From Candidatus Staskawiczbacteria bacterium RIFCSPLOWO2_01_FULL_38_12b (GTDB taxonomy: Bacteria; Patescibacteriota; Minisyncoccia; Minisyncoccales; Staskawiczbacteraceae): 26,646 bases of DNA. The stretch covers positions 4,094 through 30,739 of the forward strand of contig MHPA01000012.1 of the NCBI GenBank assembly GCA_001820255.1, written 5' to 3'. Positions 1 to 6,718 of this stretch are shown in pieces. The notes beneath the pieces are model-generated. The model saw nothing but the letters and a program-made list of their open reading frames with translations. It did no database searches and had not been told where the DNA came from. Every line of letters begins with the position of its first letter. The first letter of the stretch is position 1. Both the position numbers and the translations under genes were made by a program.

Positions 1-68
1 CAATGGATCAATTTATTGAAAAAGTAAAAAAGGAAATCGATTTAAAAAATAAATCTATCAACGAATAA
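1..68 (+). CDS. C-terminal end of a truncated upstream gene
   Basis: An open frame enters from the window edge and ends at TAA 66-68. The visible C-terminus is lysine- and glutamate-rich (MDQFIEKVKKEIDLKNKSIN then E-stop). An ATG lies at positions 3-5, but a 21-residue gene is unlikely, so this is probably the tail of a longer protein. Nothing in it indicates a function. An intergenic palindromic repeat begins at its stop codon. Confidence 0.5.
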   Translation, partial: MDQFIEKVKKEIDLKNKSINE

Positions 69-157
69 CGAATCCCTTACGAATTTACGAATAACTGACG
101 GTGGACGTGCGTAATTCGTAAATTCGCAACTAAATTCACTATTCGCTGATAATAATT
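67..157. repeat. Intergenic palindromic repeat, family A (plus orientation)
   Basis: The segment has two arms around a GC-richer centre: ACGAATCCCTTACGAATTTA on the left and TAATTCGTAAATTCGCAAC on the right. It fills the gap between the upstream stop and the ATG at 158. A second copy lies in the opposite orientation at 12886-12966, upstream of nusG. The two share both arms and the run TATTCGCTGAT just before the start codon. The spacing suggests a repeat that also serves as the downstream gene's leader; that role is inferred. Confidence 0.75.
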
Positions 158-1777
158 ATGGCGGAACTTTCGCAAGCTACAAAAAATGTCATAGCAAAAT
201 ACAGCCTATGGCACGAATTGTCAAAGAAAAAAGATGACGTGCCAACCATCCATGTCGATGAAGTTGCCTTAAAGGTGGCTGCGTTTTATGAACACCTGCG
301 CACCATTGTTGATTGGAAAGAAGAGCATTTAATGCGCCGGGCCGCCATTATACGCAAGCTCAAACGAAGGTTTTTGGATTTGGAATTGAAAAATTTTGAA
401 AAAAAAGAAATTGCCGAAAGCTTGGTATTAGAACTAATACGGGGCGGATATTTCCCTAATGATAAAATAGAAGAATCAAAAATACAAAAAGTACAAAACA
501 TTGTAAATAAATATCTATTTATTTTTAGTAATAACCCGGAAAATAAAAAAGGTAAAACGGCAATATCATTTTATAACGGCATGCTAGAAATTGCCGCTTG
601 CGAAATAGAAGAAACCCTTGAACCTTCGGCAAAAGAAATGGCGTTAATAGATTACATGTTTGAGTCAATGCGCGAACGCATTAAAGTAAGTGATGCCATT
701 TTTAAAACGGATTTATTAAAAAAAGAAGAAAAAGACATTCAAATATATGTTGCCGTACAGCAGGCGCTTTTTAAACTTGACAATCCTATCATCAGTTACA
801 ACCTTTTACGCTACAAATACCCGCAATGGGATAATCCTTCAGAAGAAGAGCTTTTCAAGTTATCCCAAAATATTTATAAAATCTGGCTGGGTATTGAAAA
901 TGACCTTGTTCATCCTTTGGGTAAAAAATTCTACAATATTTGTGAAAAGTATGACACGGCGTACTTAATTGTAGGGGACATATTATCTAAAGATAGTTTT
1001 GAAAAAATAAATGCTTCGGCATATGACCCTTCACTACTGGAAGAATTCACCAGGAATGCATACATGAAAAGACTGAAAGAGCTGAAGGCTAAAATTACAC
1101 GGGCGGCCATATATTCCACCTTGTCAATTTTTATTACTAAAATTTTATCTTTAATACTATTGGAAATAGTGCTGGCAAAATTATTTAATGTGGATTTTAA
1201 ATTTTTTATATTAATCATCGACATACTGATTCCCACCTTGCTGATGGCTTTTTTGGTGAGCACGGTCAAGCCTCCCTCAAAGAAAAATATCAATGTGGTG
1301 ATGGTGGAAGTAATGAAAACGTTTTATCAAAAAGAAAAAACCGATACATACGAAATAAGAATCCCTAAAAAAAGGGGGCTGATTACCCGCTTTATCCTTT
1401 CATTAACCTATGTAATAGGTGCATGCATTACCTTTGGGTTTATCTACTGGGTTTTATACTACTTTACACTCCCCCATTACGCCATTGTTATTAATATTAT
1501 ATTTATCGCCTTGATTTTGTTTGCCGGAACCTTGGTGCAAAAAAGATCCCAAGAACTTACTATGGAAGAAGACTCGGGAGGATTTCTTATGTTTTTCTCA
1601 GATATCTTATTTTTACCGGTGACAGGCTTTGGACGCTGGATGTCTAACACCTGGAAAGAATACAACGCCATTACCGCATTTTTAAACGCGATGGTTGATA
1701 TGCCGTTTTCCCTGTTTGTTGAATTTTTGGAACGCTGGCGCGGATTTATTAAGGAAAAAAAAGAAGAACTGAGGTAA
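158..1777 (+). CDS. Conserved-looking multi-pass membrane protein, function unknown
   Basis: This 539-residue protein has a charged, helix-rich soluble region of about 310 residues, followed by four hydrophobic segments near residues 316-342, 348-371, 410-433 and 441-463. A further hydrophobic stretch around 479-497 is interrupted by Pro and Gly and may be re-entrant. The C-terminus is again charged. No signal peptide or catalytic motif is visible. It is probably an inner-membrane protein with a large cytoplasmic N-terminal domain. The ATG at 158 has no SD and follows repeat A directly, as in several other core genes here. I do not recognise the family and assign no function. Confidence 0.8.
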   Translation: MAELSQATKNVIAKYSLWHELSKKKDDVPTIHVDEVALKVAAFYEHLRTIVDWKEEHLMRRAAIIRKLKRRFLDLELKNFEKKEIAESLVLELIRGGYFPNDKIEESKIQKVQNIVNKYLFIFSNNPENKKGKTAISFYNGMLEIAACEIEETLEPSAKEMALIDYMFESMRERIKVSDAIFKTDLLKKEEKDIQIYVAVQQALFKLDNPIISYNLLRYKYPQWDNPSEEELFKLSQNIYKIWLGIENDLVHPLGKKFYNICEKYDTAYLIVGDILSKDSFEKINASAYDPSLLEEFTRNAYMKRLKELKAKITRAAIYSTLSIFITKILSLILLEIVLAKLFNVDFKFFILIIDILIPTLLMAFLVSTVKPPSKKNINVVMVEVMKTFYQKEKTDTYEIRIPKKRGLITRFILSLTYVIGACITFGFIYWVLYYFTLPHYAIVINIIFIALILFAGTLVQKRSQELTMEEDSGGFLMFFSDILFLPVTGFGRWMSNTWKEYNAITAFLNAMVDMPFSLFVEFLERWRGFIKEKKEELR

Positions 1778-1797
1778 AAATAATTTGTTATTTTTAC
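1774..1797 (+). terminator. AT-rich hairpin at the 3' end of the membrane protein gene
   Basis: A perfect 10-bp inverted repeat, GTAAAAATAA / TTATTTTTAC with a TTTG loop, overlaps the stop codon. It has no GC-rich stem and no clear downstream T-run, so it may be a weak terminator, an mRNA 3'-end stabiliser, or the outer part of the repeat that follows. Confidence 0.4.
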
Positions 1798-1922
1798 AAA
1801 TTCCAAATCATAAACCACAAATCCCAAATAATATCCAAATTTTAATATCTAATTTCAAAACGTGTTTAGAGTTTTAGGTATTAAAATTTGTTTGTAATTT
1901 GTATATTGTAATTTGGAATTTA
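1798..1922. repeat. Intergenic palindromic repeat of the AAATTCCAAAT type
   Basis: The left part reads AAATTCCAAATCATAAACC and continues with CAAATCCCAAAT and CAAATTTTAATATCTAA. The right part, read in reverse complement, gives AAATTCCAAATTACAATAT followed by CAAATTTTAATACCTAA. The two arms meet around an AAAACG centre, forming a long imperfect palindrome of about 120 bases. A related element with CCCAATTTCCAATTCCCAAT units lies between nusG and rplK (12190-12325). The outer right edge abuts the miaA -10 box. Confidence 0.7.
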
Positions 1923-1924
1923 GG

Positions 1925-1930
1925 TATAAT
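1925..1930 (+). promoter_or_regulatory. miaA -10 box (TATAAT)
   Basis: A consensus TATAAT lies 30 bases before the ATG at 1961, giving a predicted leader of only about 24 bases with no SD. A -35 element is not clear within the adjacent repeat. This short leader supports starting MiaA at 1961 rather than at 1913, because the earlier start would put the -10 inside the coding region. Confidence 0.6.
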
Positions 1931-1960
1931 TTTGCCTCCAATCGGGCATTTTTTTATAAT

Positions 1961-2926
1961 ATGAAAAATAAAATCATAGTTATTCTTGGCCAAACCGCTT
2001 CAGGAAAAACCGAACTATCTATTAGGTTGGCTAAAAAGTTTCGTGGTGAAATTATTTCTGCCGATTCGCGTCAAGTGTATAAAGGACTAGATATTGGATC
2101 AGGGAAAATAACTAAACAAGAGATGCAAGGCGTTCCCCACTATCTCTTAGATGTGGCCAACCCCAAAAGAAAATTCACCGTATCTCAATATCAAAAACTA
2201 GCCTTGGCGGCAATAAAAAAAATCTACTCCCACACTCGGGTGCGTGGGAGTGGTGATGCAATTCCATTTTTAGTCGGAGGAACCGGTTTTTATATCCAGT
2301 CAATTGTTGATGGTTTAGTAATTCCAGAAGTTAAGCCCAATTGGAAATTACGGAAAAACCTGGAGAGTAAAACTACTGACCAATTATTTTCAATGCTTAA
2401 AAAACTGGATCCGGGTCGGGCAGCTTTAATTGATCAAAAAAACCCCCGAAGATTAATTCGTGCCATTGAAATCGTTATGGCTACCGGCAAGCCAGTCCCA
2501 AAAACTGTACGAGGTCTGACCTCGTACAGTTTTGATATTTTACAAATCGGCATTAAAAAATCACCAAAAGAACTTAAAATGTTAATCCGAAAACGACTAC
2601 AAAAGAGAATGAAAAGAATTATAACTGAGGTTAAAAAATTACACGCCAATGGATTATCATATAAGCGCCTTGAGGAACTTGGGCTTGAATATCGTTTTGT
2701 CGCACAATATATTCAAGGTAAACCCTTTGGCGCCCTTCGACACGACTTTGGACAAGCGGCTCAGGGCAAGCTGACCTACAAACAAATGATTGAAAAACTG
2801 CAAAAAGAAATAGAACACTACGCCAAACGCCAGATGACTTGGTTCAAACGTGATAAAAGAATCCATTGGATTAAAAACTATGAAGAAGCGAAAATCGTTA
2901 TTGACAATTTTTTAAATATAATCTAA
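1961..2926 (+). CDS. miaA: tRNA dimethylallyltransferase MiaA
   Basis: MiaA transfers a dimethylallyl group to N6 of A37 in tRNAs that read U-starting codons. This 321-residue protein has the P-loop GQTASGKTELS near its N-terminus, the ISADSRQVYKGLDIGSGK substrate-binding motif, the GVPHYLLDV motif and FLVGGTGFYIQ. The C-terminus retains KRQMTWFKRD. The ATG at 1961 is preferred because the P-loop is then at the usual distance and a TATAAT lies just upstream. Three palindromic repeats are inserted in frame, near residues 89-97, 181-191 and 258-270, all in regions that are variable loops in the family. The core motifs are intact, so the enzyme is probably active. Confidence 0.95.
   Translation: MKNKIIVILGQTASGKTELSIRLAKKFRGEIISADSRQVYKGLDIGSGKITKQEMQGVPHYLLDVANPKRKFTVSQYQKLALAAIKKIYSHTRVRGSGDAIPFLVGGTGFYIQSIVDGLVIPEVKPNWKLRKNLESKTTDQLFSMLKKLDPGRAALIDQKNPRRLIRAIEIVMATGKPVPKTVRGLTSYSFDILQIGIKKSPKELKMLIRKRLQKRMKRIITEVKKLHANGLSYKRLEELGLEYRFVAQYIQGKPFGALRHDFGQAAQGKLTYKQMIEKLQKEIEHYAKRQMTWFKRDKRIHWIKNYEEAKIVIDNFLNII
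2226..2251. repeat. In-frame palindromic repeat 1 in miaA
   Basis: Perfect 8-bp arms, ACTCCCAC and GTGGGAGT, surround a 10-base GC-rich centre. It encodes the TRVRGS-like stretch before the conserved FLVGGTG motif. In MiaA homologues this spot is a short linker, so it reads as an insertion tolerated in frame. Confidence 0.6.
2501..2533. repeat. In-frame palindromic repeat 2 in miaA (perfect 15-bp arms)
   Basis: The arms AAAACTGTACGAGGT and ACCTCGTACAGTTTT are exact reverse complements with a CTG centre. The repeat is exactly 33 bases and in frame, encoding KTVRGLTSYSF between the TGKPVP segment and the DILQIGI strand. The perfect symmetry in a coding region suggests a recent insertion. Confidence 0.85.
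2733..2770. repeat. In-frame repeat 3 in miaA (CCCTTCGAC...GCTCAGGGCAAG type)
   Basis: The ends CCCTTCGACA and GGCTCAGGGCAAG match the repeats in gatB (4121-4144) and gyrB (22611-22635), with extra internal bases here. It encodes a LRHDFGQAAQGK-like stretch within the C-terminal region of MiaA, before the KRQMTWF motif. Confidence 0.6.
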
Positions 2927-2929
2927 TCT
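2901..2929 (+). promoter_or_regulatory. Sigma70-like promoter inside the miaA 3' end
   Basis: TTGACA at 2901-2906 and TAATCT at 2924-2929 are separated by 17 bases. It overlaps the last codons of miaA and lies 40 bases before the start of the small gene at 2970, suggesting that gene is transcribed independently. Confidence 0.55.
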
Positions 2930-2969
2930 AAAGACTAGCACACGATCGTTTCCCTTTACTGGAGAAAAA

Positions 2970-3161
2970 ATGAGCACCGGAAAAAGAAGAAAAAAAGTGA
3001 AACCGAAAGAATTCTTCGAACTCCCTCAGTATCTACAGGAAGCCATAAGGGCGGCTGAGAAAAAGGTAAAAGGGCTTCAAAAAAATGAGTGCCCTGATAC
3101 TGAAGATCAAAGAGTATACGAGGATATCATGGACGACTTCAAGGAAGAAAGGGAAAATTAG
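2970..3161 (+). CDS. Small charged orphan protein
   Basis: This 63-residue protein has a very basic N-terminus (GKRRKKVKPK) and an acidic C-terminus. The middle is likely helical, and a single Cys lies near residue 41. GGAG at 2961-2964 is five bases before the ATG. The gene has its own promoter-like signal and a strong terminator. It is one of several short orphan genes here with clear SD sequences, unlike the neighbouring core genes. The basic tail could bind nucleic acid, but there is no recognisable domain. Confidence 0.7.
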   Translation: MSTGKRRKKVKPKEFFELPQYLQEAIRAAEKKVKGLQKNECPDTEDQRVYEDIMDDFKEEREN

Positions 3162-3176
3162 CAAAGGGTCTAAAAT

Positions 3177-3213
3177 AAAACCTCGCCATGTGAATACATT
3201 GCAAGGTTTTTTT
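3177..3213. terminator. Bidirectional terminator between the small gene and gatB
   Basis: The stem AAAACCTCGCCATGT / ACATTGCAAGGTTTT has a GAAT loop and one mismatch. It is followed by a T-run on plus and by TTTTATTTT on minus. It serves the 63-residue gene (plus) and gatB (minus), whose stop is at 3217. Confidence 0.8.
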
Positions 3214-3216
3214 ATT

Positions 3217-4773
3217 CTACAATAATTTCTTTAATATTTCTTGAACCATGCCTGGATTAGCCGTACCGCGAGTTGCGGCCATTACCTGTCCCGATAAAAA
3301 CTGGACAGCGTTAGCGTTGCCTGCCTTATAGTCTGCGACCGCTTTAGGATTTTTTGTGATAACCTCTTTAATTACTTTTTCCAGAGCGCCATCATCTTCC
3401 ATCTGGCGCCAATTATTTTCATCCACAATGGTAGACGGGTCAACTCCGGTATTATACATTTCCAATAATACTATTTTGGCGGTTTTGCTGTTGATTTCCT
3501 GCTGGTAAATCATCTTTATAAATTCCGCAAAATTTTCCGGGGTTATCTTAAAATCTTTTTCCATAAATTCTTTACCCTTCAATAATCCTTGAATATCAGA
3601 AATTAAATAATTAGCTGATAGTTTATAAAAACTCATGCTGGTTTTTACTTTTTCCACTGACAGCCATTCACCAAGTTCACTGCAGACTTTTTCAAAATAT
3701 TCCCCAAGGTCTTTTTGCACCACAAAAAATTCTATCTGGTTTTCTTCCAGGCCATACTCTTTTTTAAACCGCGTCCGTTTTTGCTCGGGCAACTCCGGAA
3801 TTTGAGATTTTATACCCGTGATATATTTTTTATCAAAATGAAGCGGCGGCAAATCCGGCTCGGGAAAATACCGATAGTCATGCGCCGATTCTTTTTCGCG
3901 CTGGGAAAACGTAATTCCCGCCTGCGCGCCTGCCTGAGCGTTGCTCGCAGTCAGGCCGCGTGCGGGCAGGTCTTTTTTATCATGCCAGCCGCGGGTTTCC
4001 TGCACCACTTTTTGGCCAGACTCTAATAATTCCGTTTGTCTTTTTATTTCATACTCTATTGATTTTTCTACCACTTTAAATGAATTCAGATTCTTTATCT
4101 CAACCTTCGTTCCAAGTTTTCTTGCCCTGAGCGGAGTCGAAGGGTTGATTTTACTCACACTGATATTTACTTCCACGCGCATCAAGCCCTTTTCCATATC
4201 GGCGTCTGAAACACCCAAATATTTAAATATTAACTGCAGTTCCTCGGCGAATTTTTTAGCTTCAACTCCAGAGGTTATATCCGGCTCGGTTACCAATTCC
4301 ATCAGTGCCACACCGGCTCGATTAAAGTTAACCAAAGAATAACCTGCCCCATCGGGATGCAATAAGCTTCCCGTGTCTTCTTCTAAATGAATTCTGGTAA
4401 TCCCAATTTTACGGCCATCAATTTCCAAATACCCATTTTCGCAAAACGGCTGATCGTACTGTGAAATCTGATAGCCTTTCGGGATGTCCGGATAAAAATA
4501 ATTTTTCCGGTCAAATTTTGCCTGCCCCTCGTAGCCTTGGCCAAGTGGGGATTCTCCAGCAATAATTTTGCAATGCAAAGCCAGTCCGGTTTTTATCACC
4601 TTTTTGATAGCCTCTTCATTGGCAACAGGAAGGGTTCCAGGCTGGGCCGTGCAAACCGGGCAAATATTAACATTGGGCCGAGCCTCATCCGGGTCATTTT
4701 TGCATGAGCAAAACATTTTTGACTTGGTGTTTAGCTCCGCATGAATTTCTAAACCGATAGTGGGTTTATACAT
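3217..4773 (-). CDS. gatB: Aspartyl/glutamyl-tRNA amidotransferase subunit B (GatB)
   Basis: GatB is the kinase/tRNA-binding subunit of GatCAB, which converts Glu-tRNA(Gln) to Gln-tRNA(Gln), or Asp-tRNA(Asn) to Asn-tRNA(Asn). The start TIGLEIHAEL, the segment CSCKNDPDEARPNVNICPVC, GYQISQYDQPFC and DYRYFPEPDLPP are all typical. The C-terminal YqeY-like tail ends in the usual GxANPGMVQEILKKLL. At 518 residues it is longer than the usual roughly 480. The extra length is largely explained by two in-frame repeats, near residues 210-218 and 267-286. gatA and gatC are not in the window. The leader is short and has no SD; an extended -10 lies about 20 bases upstream. Confidence 0.97.
   Translation of the reverse strand: MYKPTIGLEIHAELNTKSKMFCSCKNDPDEARPNVNICPVCTAQPGTLPVANEEAIKKVIKTGLALHCKIIAGESPLGQGYEGQAKFDRKNYFYPDIPKGYQISQYDQPFCENGYLEIDGRKIGITRIHLEEDTGSLLHPDGAGYSLVNFNRAGVALMELVTEPDITSGVEAKKFAEELQLIFKYLGVSDADMEKGLMRVEVNISVSKINPSTPLRARKLGTKVEIKNLNSFKVVEKSIEYEIKRQTELLESGQKVVQETRGWHDKKDLPARGLTASNAQAGAQAGITFSQREKESAHDYRYFPEPDLPPLHFDKKYITGIKSQIPELPEQKRTRFKKEYGLEENQIEFFVVQKDLGEYFEKVCSELGEWLSVEKVKTSMSFYKLSANYLISDIQGLLKGKEFMEKDFKITPENFAEFIKMIYQQEINSKTAKIVLLEMYNTGVDPSTIVDENNWRQMEDDGALEKVIKEVITKNPKAVADYKAGNANAVQFLSGQVMAATRGTANPGMVQEILKKLL
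3918..3972. repeat. In-frame GC-rich palindromic repeat in gatB
   Basis: An imperfect GC-rich palindrome is centred on GAGCGTTGCTC, with flanks of the CCTGCCTG / CAGTCAGG and CCGCCTGCGCG / CGCGTGCGGG type. It encodes a low-complexity ARGLTASNAQAGAQAG stretch between ETRGWHDKKD and ITFSQREKE, which are nearly adjacent in ordinary GatB. Its base composition is far more GC-rich than the flanking gene. Confidence 0.8.
4121..4144. repeat. In-frame CTTGCCCTGAGC...GTCGAAGGG repeat in gatB
   Basis: The 24-base segment encodes NPSTPLRARK on the minus strand, between the strand carrying NISVSK and the conserved LGTKVEIKNLNSF. The same core occurs in miaA and gyrB. Ordinary GatB has only a short linker here. 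Confidence 0.75.
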
Positions 4774-4792
4774 ATGATTAAATGTATCAAAA

Positions 4793-4801
4793 TTTATAGC
4801 A
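4793..4801 (-). promoter_or_regulatory. gatB extended -10 (TGCTATAAA)
   Basis: Read on minus, TTGCTATAAATTTTG lies about 20 bases before the gatB ATG. It resembles the extended -10 element TGnTATAAT found in the intergenic palindromes of this window. The promoter of the next plus-strand gene starts about 10 bases away, so the pair is divergent. Confidence 0.5.
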
Positions 4802-4812
4802 ATTTAAAAGCC

Positions 4813-4841
4813 TTGACATTTAAATAAAAAATATATACAGT
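4813..4841 (+). promoter_or_regulatory. Promoter of the 191-residue membrane/coiled-coil gene
   Basis: TTGACA at 4813-4818 is followed by TATACA (15-base spacer) or TACAGT (17-base spacer). A leader of about 55 bases follows, ending in a strong SD. Confidence 0.6.
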
Positions 4842-4857
4842 CAATCCAGTACACAAA

Positions 4858-4882
4858 CCAAGAGACGGCTTGGCATCGTCTC
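4858..4882 (+). promoter_or_regulatory. Compact leader structure with competing or pseudoknotted stems
   Basis: CCAAG (4858-4862) can pair with CTTGG (4869-4873), and GAGACG (4862-4867) can pair with CGTCTC (4877-4882). The CTTGG segment lies in the loop of the second stem. The stems are therefore either alternatives or, leaving out the shared G, an H-type pseudoknot. The structure ends nine bases before the SD AGGAGG. A role in translation control is possible but unproven. Confidence 0.35.
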
Positions 4883-4902
4883 AAAACCAAAGGAGGCTTT
4901 CC

Positions 4903-5478
4903 GTGAAAATTTCCACCCGAATCACTATCGCCATCATGCCGATTGTGATTGTCTTCCTTGGTATAATGTTGTACCAAGCTGAAACAAGGAACTCGAGGCT
5001 CAAGGAAGAGCTCCATGAATTGCGGGTCACGAATGGCAAGACCGACAGCTTCCACATCATTCAGAAACTTGAAGAAGAGTTGAAGAAAGCCGTGGAAGAC
5101 CACATAGAGACGACCAGAACCGGTCTCTTGTGGAGAAAAACAGCTGAGAAATGGAAGGCGAATTTCGAACTTCTGGATAGTAAACACCAAAAAGAAATTC
5201 GCCAGCTCAAGGATGAGCCAAAAGGAGTCGGAGACCCCAAAGCCAAGGAACGGCCAGAAAAACCCAAAGACTGGGACACTAAACCGGATGTGACGCGCAG
5301 CCCTGAGGAAATGCAGTGGCTTGCGGCAAAACGTGCCGAGATCATCATGATTTCGGCACACATCGTCTTCTTTGAGGTCTTTAGGGTATGGAACGCCATA
5401 AAGGAATTTTTCGGCGGGCCTGAAGACGACCCACAAAAACCCAAAAAGATGGGTAAGAAAATTCTGCCCAAGAAGTAA
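4903..5478 (+). CDS. Small membrane-anchored coiled-coil protein, orphan
   Basis: This 191-residue protein begins at GTG 4903, six bases after a perfect AGGAGG (4891-4896). The upstream in-frame ATG at 4870 lies inside the leader structure and has no SD. One transmembrane helix occupies about residues 8-26 (TIAIMPIVIVFLGIMLY). A Glu/Lys-rich coiled coil follows, then a Pro/Lys-rich linker and a hydrophobic segment near residue 150. It resembles the next gene in layout and in the motif I-x-P...VIVFLGI, suggesting an old duplication. The protein is probably membrane-tethered with its coiled coil on one side. The gene looks more GC-rich than the core genes. Function unknown. Confidence 0.75.
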   Translation: MKISTRITIAIMPIVIVFLGIMLYQAETRNSRLKEELHELRVTNGKTDSFHIIQKLEEELKKAVEDHIETTRTGLLWRKTAEKWKANFELLDSKHQKEIRQLKDEPKGVGDPKAKERPEKPKDWDTKPDVTRSPEEMQWLAAKRAEIIMISAHIVFFEVFRVWNAIKEFFGGPEDDPQKPKKMGKKILPKK

Positions 5479-5504
5479 AGACTGTAAAAGGCCTTTACTT
5501 CACA
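5475..5504 (+). terminator. Hairpin overlapping the stop of the 191-residue gene
   Basis: GAAGTAAAG pairs with CTTTACTTC around the stop codon. The downstream run is A-rich rather than T-rich, so termination is uncertain. Transcription may continue into the paralogous gene at 5556. Confidence 0.35.
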
Positions 5505-5555
5505 AAAAGGTTTTCGCTCATTGGCATCAAAGCTACTTTCTTTTAAGGAGGAAAC

Positions 5556-5864
5556 ATGCCTAGGCGATTAACTTGGATCACGCCCACCATCTTGGTAATA
5601 GTGATTTTCTTTCTCGGAATCGCCCTTAATAAGTCCGAGAGAGAGAACCGAAAGTTAGAGGAAGAGAATCAAGTACTCACGAAAAACACTGAAGAGCAAA
5701 AAAGGGCCTTTGAAATACGTATTTTGGAGGCTGAAGCCCGTGAAGCCAAAGCCAAAGGATTGACTGAAGCATATCGATCCTTTATGATTGAAGTTCTTGG
5801 AAATCATAAAGGAAAAGTAACTAAGAAAGGTTACATTAACAAGCCCAGAAATTGGGTAAAATGA
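5556..5864 (+). CDS. Small membrane-anchored coiled-coil protein, paralogue of the upstream gene
   Basis: This 102-residue protein starts four bases after AAGGAGG (5545-5551). A transmembrane helix (ITPTILVIVIFFLGIALNK) is followed at once by a heptad-like Glu/Lys segment (ERENRKLEEENQVL) and an Ala/Glu-rich helix, ending in a basic tail. The same order of basic N-terminus, transmembrane helix and coiled coil, plus shared residues around the helix, relates it to the preceding gene. It ends in a strong terminator. No known family is recognised. Confidence 0.75.
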   Translation: MPRRLTWITPTILVIVIFFLGIALNKSERENRKLEEENQVLTKNTEEQKRAFEIRILEAEAREAKAKGLTEAYRSFMIEVLGNHKGKVTKKGYINKPRNWVK

Positions 5865-5870
5865 AAACAG

Positions 5871-5912
5871 GCCCCGTGCGAACACCAGTTTGTGCGGGGC
5901 TTTTCTTTTTTT
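5871..5912 (+). terminator. Rho-independent terminator after the 102-residue gene
   Basis: GCCCC and GGGGC form the base of an imperfect stem with inner GCGAAC/GTTTGTGC pairing, followed by TTTTCTTTTTTT. Confidence 0.85.
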
Positions 5913-5919
5913 AAAATTA

Positions 5920-5953
5920 TTTATAAATAAAAAGCCCTTCGTAAAAAGGGCTT
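5920..5953 (-). terminator. Terminator of the minus-strand orphan operon
   Basis: The perfect 8-bp stem AAGCCCTT / AAGGGCTT is followed on minus by TTTTTATTT. It lies downstream of the 61-residue gene and closes the three-gene minus-strand cluster. Confidence 0.8.
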
Positions 5954-5991
5954 ATCGCATCAAGAGATTATTCTTGACCCTTACCACCTTA

Positions 5992-6177
5992 TCAGGCGGC
6001 TTTTTTCTTTTCTTTTTTGGGCTTCTTTTTCCGAGCAGCAGAAACCAGGGTAATTTCCATTCTGTATTCCAATTGCTGTTCGCCTGGTGGCGATAATCGG
6101 CTTTGAAGATAATTCATTAAATCATTCAAAGCCTCAAGACACGGAAGCGAAAAATCCACCACCTTCTTGGCAATCAT
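5992..6177 (-). CDS. Small orphan protein with Lys-rich tail
   Basis: This 61-residue protein has a likely helical N-terminal half (VVDFSLPCLEALNDLMNYLQ) and ends in a strongly basic tail (RKKKPKKEKKKAA). On minus an AAAGGAGG lies about five bases before the ATG. It sits 12 bases after the stop of the 166-residue gene, so it is probably translated from the same message. Function unknown; the tail suggests nucleic-acid or acidic-partner binding only in a general sense. Confidence 0.7.
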   Translation of the reverse strand: MIAKKVVDFSLPCLEALNDLMNYLQSRLSPPGEQQLEYRMEITLVSAARKKKPKKEKKKAA

Positions 6178-6189
6178 GATAGCCTCCTT

Positions 6190-6690
6190 TCAGGGATAGC
6201 GTCCGTCTCTTTTCCAACGCAATTCATTGAAAATCATCTCCTTTTGGATTTTACGCAAAGAAGATGTCCAATGCCCTTGCTTTTGCAGGTCAGTCATCCA
6301 AAGATAGGTAGCGTGACGCCACCTAAGATAATCTTTTCCATCATGGACGGAGACTGCTTTATTCCAATAGATGGAAATTATCTTACCCCTATCAGGATAA
6401 TCTCTTGGCAACGAATCCAGCCAAGGATACTTGCCATAGACCGTCAAAGAACTGCCCCATTTTGGATGAGTTAAAAAGTGTATTTGCCGGTTTATTTCTA
6501 AATCTTTCCAGTCTTTTTTCAGTCCTTTGACCAGCAACTCTTCCCAGGGAGAGATTGCCAGTTGTTTTTCCAGCAAAACACGCGATTTTTCCCTGACTGT
6601 GTAATCAGAATCCCCAAGCTTTTTTACCATAGGCTCCATTAAAGCCTGCTCCATGCCGATCGTCAACAGCAATAAACTGATAGCTTGCAT
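6190..6690 (-). CDS. Secreted or anchored small protein with a HEAT-like segment, orphan
   Basis: The frame opens at 6696, but the ATG at 6690 is six bases after AAGGAG and is the better start (166 residues). The N-terminus is hydrophobic (QAISLLLLTIG) and could be a signal or anchor sequence, though it lacks a clear basic n-region. The segment KKLGDSDYTVREKSRVLLEK resembles one HEAT-type repeat. The rest is rich in Trp, Tyr and Arg. It is the middle gene of a three-gene minus-strand operon. I do not recognise a family; the HEAT assignment is weak. Confidence 0.65.
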   Translation of the reverse strand: MQAISLLLLTIGMEQALMEPMVKKLGDSDYTVREKSRVLLEKQLAISPWEELLVKGLKKDWKDLEINRQIHFLTHPKWGSSLTVYGKYPWLDSLPRDYPDRGKIISIYWNKAVSVHDGKDYLRWRHATYLWMTDLQKQGHWTSSLRKIQKEMIFNELRWKRDGRYP

Positions 6691-6718
6691 CAACATCTCC
6701 TTTTTCTAGTTAGAAGAT

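Noticed and set aside
931..1293. A 120-residue minus-strand frame inside the membrane protein gene
   Set aside because: It lies opposite a coherent long gene and lacks start signals.
3941..4342. A 133-residue plus-strand frame in gatB
   Set aside because: It is a shadow frame of gatB, whose protein motifs are clear.
4804..5436. A 210-residue minus-strand open frame
   Set aside because: It lies opposite the plus-strand gene at 4903, which has a perfect SD, a promoter and a sensible membrane/coiled-coil protein. The minus frame has no start signals and a Phe/Cys-rich shadow composition.
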